64,000 nt of DNA from Liquidambar formosana. Lineage: Eukaryota > Streptophyta > Magnoliopsida > Saxifragales > Altingiaceae. The notes beneath the pieces were generated by a model that had not been told where the DNA came from, did not search any database, and worked only from the letters and a program-made list of their open reading frames with translations. Shown in pieces: positions 59,701-64,000 of this stretch; positions within the stretch are counted from its first letter, which is position 1, and every line of letters begins with the position of its first letter. A program made the position numbers and the translations under genes. Where the stretch lies: NCBI GenBank assembly GCA_039720395.1, contig CM077822.1:23891267-23955266 (forward strand), read 5' to 3'.

Positions 59701-60138
59701 TTTAGGCACGGGCACTATATTGGATAACCACTCGGGATACTCCACAACCTGTAGGAACCCCGCATCGAGTTGCTTGGTTACTTCCTCCTTTACCTTCAAT
59801 GCCCACTCTGGTTTCAATCTTCTCAGTTTTTGCTTTACCGGCTTTTTAAGGGGATTGGTGGGGATGAAGTGCTGCACAATGTCTGGATCTATGCCGGGCA
59901 TGTCTTCATAAGACCATGCAAAGGCCGTTATGTTGGCCTTTAAGAGGGCTATCAGCTTTTCTTTTTCAAGTGGTGAAAGGGTTATCCCAATTTTAATTAT
60001 CTTTGGCAATTCATTTGTCCCTAAATTGATTGATTCCAATTCATCCATGTTAGGTTCGGTGACACCCCTTTTCCTTCGCTCGAGGAGCTCCGGGGGGACG
60101 TCATTCCTAGGATCTATATCCATGCCATAAATATCCAT
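56779..60138 (-). pseudogene. pol: pol of element 3: RT, two RNases H, integrase (two stops)
   Basis: A 3360-nt frame opens at ATG 60138 (MDIYGMDIDPRND), 1119 codons plus stop. RT (KVRMCVDFRDLN, FMDGFFGYNQIKM, YVDD at about residue 253), Ty3 RNase H (about 370-500), archaeal-type RNase H (about 535-665, VYFDGAANKRGYGIG), integrase zinc motif (H-H-C-C, about 735-790), DDE core (VAIDYFTKWVEA, SDNGQHF, NGAVEAANKN) and a C-terminal chromatin-side domain follow in order. The breaks are TAG at 59434 and TAG at 57415, both at Gln codons. It copies RNA to DNA and integrates it (family knowledge). Confidence 0.94.
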
Positions 60139-60312
60139 AGAAGAGAGAAAGGAAACACTGCAAGCAAACAATGTATGAAAGAAACACACTTCATTAAAGG
60201 AACAAACAAAAAGACACAAACTTGAAAAGGAAACAAAACTTGGTGCCACAACTATGAAACGACTCCTAACTCCACACTTTATTGAAAGCAAAAAAGACTC
60301 TAACTAAGGAAC
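60139..60312 (-). other. gag-pro/pol gap of element 3, possible intron
   Basis: It contains CAATAAAGTGTG and, just before the pol ATG, a T-rich run ending GCTTGCAG, a plausible 3' splice site. It is equivalent to 11300-11501. Confidence 0.45.
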
Positions 60313-63300
60313 CTACAAGCTACTATTAGACAGGTCATGATCTTCCTCTTCAAGGATCTCTGCAAGGGCTCCATCTTCTAGGTACCAATTGTGAAGTGGC
60401 ATGGTTGCATGGTGAATTAACGAATCTTGGCAATCTTCTGTTGCTGACTCCCCCAAAGTAAGAACCATATCTTGGAACATGGTGACCATGGTTTCAGAAT
60501 CCATGTGCTTCACCCAATCTTCTTTCTTCTTTCCCACAGAATTGTACCAACTTGTCAAGCTCTGAGGATTCGGCCCATCTGTAAAGTACTTGTCACAAAA
60601 ATCCTTATCTGCCAATGCTGGATCAGAACTTGGGTAAAAAGTGCAATGGTGTGACGGCTCTTCCTCTTGTACACATTCAAACCCTATGGTAAGGACCATG
60701 TCTTGGAACAAAGTGACCATGGTGTCAGAATCCATGTGCTCCACCCAATCTTCTTCTTTCTTCTCCCAATAACTGTCATTGATGGCTTCATCATCCACCA
60801 TTTCAGCGGTGATTGGATACCACTCGGTGAAGAAAATCTCAAACCCTGGGATTCTGATCTTGGTTGTTGGATTGAACATGGGCTCTGGGAACCCACAGTA
60901 CAGGAAGTCATCCCCTTCCTTGATGAAATAGCCATTCAGAGTCGGCCTGTATGGTGAAATCTTAAAGTCTGGCGCCCTTCCTTCTGCTCTAGCTTTTCCC
61001 TTCTCCTTATTCCTCTTTGTCATTTCTGCATAGTCATTCTTAGTGGGCTCATATCCTAACCCAAAAGTGTAGGAAACAACCCGGCTTTGAATAGAATGGG
61101 GAATTCCTTGTTGGCGACGCCCTAGGCCCATACCCGGGAAGAAATTCATTTTCCGCATTATCTCACCAACATGTAAATTACCATGGGGACAATAGTCAAG
61201 GGGTATCAGTTCTTCCAACTTCTTTTCAATGCATTACACATACTCAAACCCAGACAAGGGTATCTCAACTGATTCTGGTTTTATTTCACATATGGGTACA
61301 CCCGCCATTTTCAAATCATAGTCCCCTTGAAGCGTAACAATGGCTCCCTCATGTGGGAACTTTACCTTTTGATGCAATGATGATGGTACAGCCCCAACAG
61401 GATGAATCCAAGGCCTTCCCAATAATAGATTAAAACATGACGGCACATCCAGAACTTGAAACTCTACTCTGAACTCCGTGGGTCCCATGATTAAAGGTAA
61501 AGTGACTACCCCAATTACTTCTCTACGGGTATTATCATACGCCCTCACTGTCTGCCCAGATGGAGTGAAATCAGTGGGCCCCAAGCCCAAAACAGTTGCA
61601 GTTCTCAAGGGACATACATTTAACGCGGAACCATTATCAATCAAGACCGTAGGAACTCTCTTCCCCATGGTATCAACGGTTATGTGCAAAGCTTGGGAGT
61701 GGCTTGGCCCACTTTTGGGTAAGTCAGCCTCTGTGAATACTATAGTGGAATTCTTCGGGGCAGGGTTTACTAGATTCACCAATCCCTCAGGAGACAAATC
61801 AACCGGAACCTGTATCTGATTTAACAATTTCAACACTGTCTGTCTGTGCTTGTGAGAGGCCATAAGCAAGCCCCAGATGGTGATATTGGCATTGGTCTTC
61901 TTCAATTGTCGGAGTACTTCATCCTCTTCTTCTTGCACATCAAGGCGCTTATCTAACTCACCCAGTGGATTATCAGATTCCAAGTGCGGAGGTTTGAAAT
62001 GACGGCCCCCTCTTGTCATGTGGTCTATTTCTTCATCACTAGCCCAAATGTCATCAATTTCATTTGTGTCACCCATCAGGTCATCCCATTCAATCATGTC
62101 AATGTCCTCCATCTGCACCTCTTCGGGTATATCATCCCAGCCCGTAGGAATTATGGGCTCACTTGGCAATGGATCAGGATAAAGCACATAGTAATCAAAC
62201 TTCCCCGAAGGTTCTCCCAATAACCCCACTTGAGGGTCTCCTGCTTCGTACCTTTCTTTCAACTGCTGTTGGATGGACTTCTTTGGCAATTGCAGGGTCT
62301 TTTGATCAATGAGGTCTTGAACGACCTTTCTCAACATAGCACAGTCCTCAGTGTCATGGCCGGGCATACCATGGTATTGGCAATATTGATGAGGTGTTTG
62401 GGGTCTTGGCTTTGGAGGGTGAGGTATGATAAGGCCTTGGTTACAGCATTGGTGAAAGGCTTAGGTCAAGGACATGGGTAATGGAGTGTATTGTCTTATG
62501 GGTAGGCAAGGTCGAGATGGGTCGGCTTCAATGGCATTTATGGAGTTGGATGAATTATGAGAGGGAAGTGGATTTTGAGTGACATTTGGGCGATTTGGTG
62601 GAGTTGGTGGTGAGATGATTTGTTTGTCAAGTAAGTCTTGAATCTCATGCCTAAGGCGATAGCAACGGTTGGTTGAGTGGCCTTTGGCTTGGTGAAATTT
62701 GCAGTATTCATTCTCATTGTAGCTCTTGGGCAATGGGTTTGGTGGTGGTCTTGGGTCGAGAGGTTTCAACAGGCCTCGGCTTTTTAGCTTTTCAAGTACT
62801 TTCTCAAGTGGCATATGCAGCTCGGTGAATTGGCGAGGTGGGTTGGTGTCATTTAGGGAGATAGGTTGAATGGGTTGGGCTATGGCATTGACCTCGGCAT
62901 TGTTTTTCCTAGCAAAGTTCGGCCTGCGGCTCTTTTGGACTTCTTCTGTCTTGATTGACCCATCGGCAATGGCATCCTCAACTTGTGTACCTGCTCCTAT
63001 AAGAGCCTTGAAATTAGGGAAGTAGTGAGCAAAGAGGTGCTTGTGATACACCGGCAACAGGTTTTTAACCACCAACTGAATCTGATCTTCCTCATTCGGT
63101 CTATCCGCCATTTTCGAGGCCTTTTGCCTCCACCTTGTGATGAAAGCGGAAAAAGTCTCATTAGCCCCTTGTTTTGTGGTCTCTAGGTCCTTTCTTGTGA
63201 CATCCACCTCAGTGTTGTACTTGTAGTGCTCTGAAAACTCATTACATATGTCCTCCCAAGTCCGGGTTCTATTCTCATCCAAGGCTAGGAGCCACTTTAA

Positions 63301-63903
63301 GGCAGAAGTGGCTAGGGTTTCATGGAACATTTGGGCCAAGAGTTCATCTGTCGCTCCTCGAGGGTGCATAGCTCGCACATACATCTTCAAATGGGTCTTA
63401 GGGCAACCCGTTCCATCAAACTTTTCTAATTCGGGCATCTTGAATTGTAGTGGAATACGAGCTTGAGGAAACAAAGATAGGGTACGTACATCCACCATGT
63501 CATCTGTCCTACGGATTCCCTTTATAGTTCTCTCCAAGGCTTCTACCTTACTAGCCAACACAGAGTCTGTATCAGAGGTCTTCCCCTTACTTCCCCCTTC
63601 TAGGTTAAAAACTTCAGGTGATTCATTCCCTTTGGGCTGAGTGCTTCCCCCATCATTGGTCTTAGTGCCTTCTCCAGACTGGGTCCCATTTTCGGTGTTA
63701 TCCCCCGGGGTACGGCCATTATTCTGTTCGGGTTCGGACATCTTATGTTGGATATCTTGGGCCATTTTTAATGATCTCTCGGATACATCAGTGGTGTAAT
63801 CAAGTTTGGTCATGATAGCCTTCAAACAAGTCTCAACATCAAAACCCCCTTCACTAGTTGCTTCATCGGCCATGTCTGACTGGTTGGTAGAATCAATCTT
63901 CAC
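60313..63903 (-). pseudogene. gag-pro: gag-pro of element 3 (two stops)
   Basis: A 3591-nt frame is interrupted by TAA at 62461 and 61234, both at Gln codons. Gag core motifs FKMPELEKFD, KTHLKMYVRAMHP and AFITRWRQKASKM lie in the N-terminal third. Zinc motifs YCKFHQAKGHSTNRC and, near codon 513, a GHDTEDC motif follow. The protease active site LIDNGS is near residue 755, with LLGRPWIH after it. The C-terminal acidic tail holds a duplicated segment (EDWVEHMDSDTMVT and EDWVKHMDSETMVT) that is single in element 1. The true start is uncertain, because an in-frame TGA lies just upstream; MADEATSEG is a likely start region. Confidence 0.9.
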
Positions 63904-64000
63904 TAACCGCCCTTGCTGGTCGCAGATCCAAGCCAGTACGTCTTCTCACTCCTCTATGAAAGGGAACAATCAGTCTCTCATCCTAAGGGTATGTCCTAGG
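63904..64000 (-). other. 5' leader of element 3, cut by the window edge
   Basis: It continues the gag reading frame upstream (EDVLAW similarity to element 1) but has an in-frame stop. Primer site and 5' LTR lie outside. Confidence 0.6.

Larger units (their letters stand above)
35330..64000 (-). mobile_element. Tat/Ogre-type element 3 (least damaged; 5' LTR outside window)
   Basis: It has the same plan as elements 1 and 2 but from a diverged subfamily: 3' LTR 35330-48400 (split by a copia element), polypurine tract 48401-48415, repeats, PMD gene 51996-54661, DUF7745-like gene 55117-56403, pol 60138-56779 and gag-pro 63903-60313. The coding genes carry seven in-frame stops in total and no frameshift. 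It sits inside RT of element 2; GCGGT at 35325-35329 is the candidate target site. Confidence 0.92.

Overview
The window is plant nuclear DNA made almost entirely of nested LTR retrotransposons. I found no host gene, tRNA, rRNA or CRISPR array. Plant-type Ty3/gypsy and Ty1/copia polyproteins, a plant mobile domain (PMD) gene and an initiator-Met primer site point to a flowering plant with a repeat-rich genome. The species cannot be read from the window.

Layout. Three related Ty3/gypsy elements of the Tat/Ogre type (two RNase H domains, LTRs of about 3 kb) lie with gag-pol on the minus strand. Element 1 covers <1-20206. Element 2 covers 20616-35329 and is cut off by element 3. Element 3 covers 35330->64000. 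Elements 1 and 2 flank a 409-bp scrap of an Athila-like element (20207-20615), into which both appear to have inserted. Element 3 sits in the reverse transcriptase gene of element 2, so the missing half of element 2 should lie to the right of this window. A young copia element (38000-47772) sits in the 3' LTR of element 3. Three solo copia LTRs with 5-bp target duplications sit in the LTR of element 1 (15785-17432), the pol of element 2 (33290-34943) and the 3' region of element 3 (49773-51425).

Each Tat-type element has the same plan. Read in its own sense (minus strand) it is: 5' LTR, primer site, gag-pro, a gap, pol (RT, RNase H, second RNase H, integrase), a T-rich stretch, an antisense two-gene cassette, a hairpin- and repeat-rich 3' region, polypurine tract, 3' LTR. 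The cassette is read on the plus strand. Its first gene encodes a PMD protein (about 572 residues) in seven exons, all introns in phase 0. The second is an intronless 428-residue gene resembling the plant DUF7745 family. Every coding copy is a pseudogene, but nearly all breaks are in-frame stops rather than frameshifts; element 3 is the least damaged.

The most striking signal is a GC-rich imperfect palindrome of about 60-82 bp that recurs ten times. It stands upstream of all three promoters of each element (LTR, PMD gene, DUF7745-like gene), at fixed spacing to each TATA box. Its stems are kept between subfamilies by paired base changes. A second structural theme is dense short hairpins with a TTC or TGC triloop in the 3' regions and LTRs. 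Together with the captured PMD gene, these suggest an element-encoded regulatory or anti-silencing system acting on its own promoters. That last step is inference.
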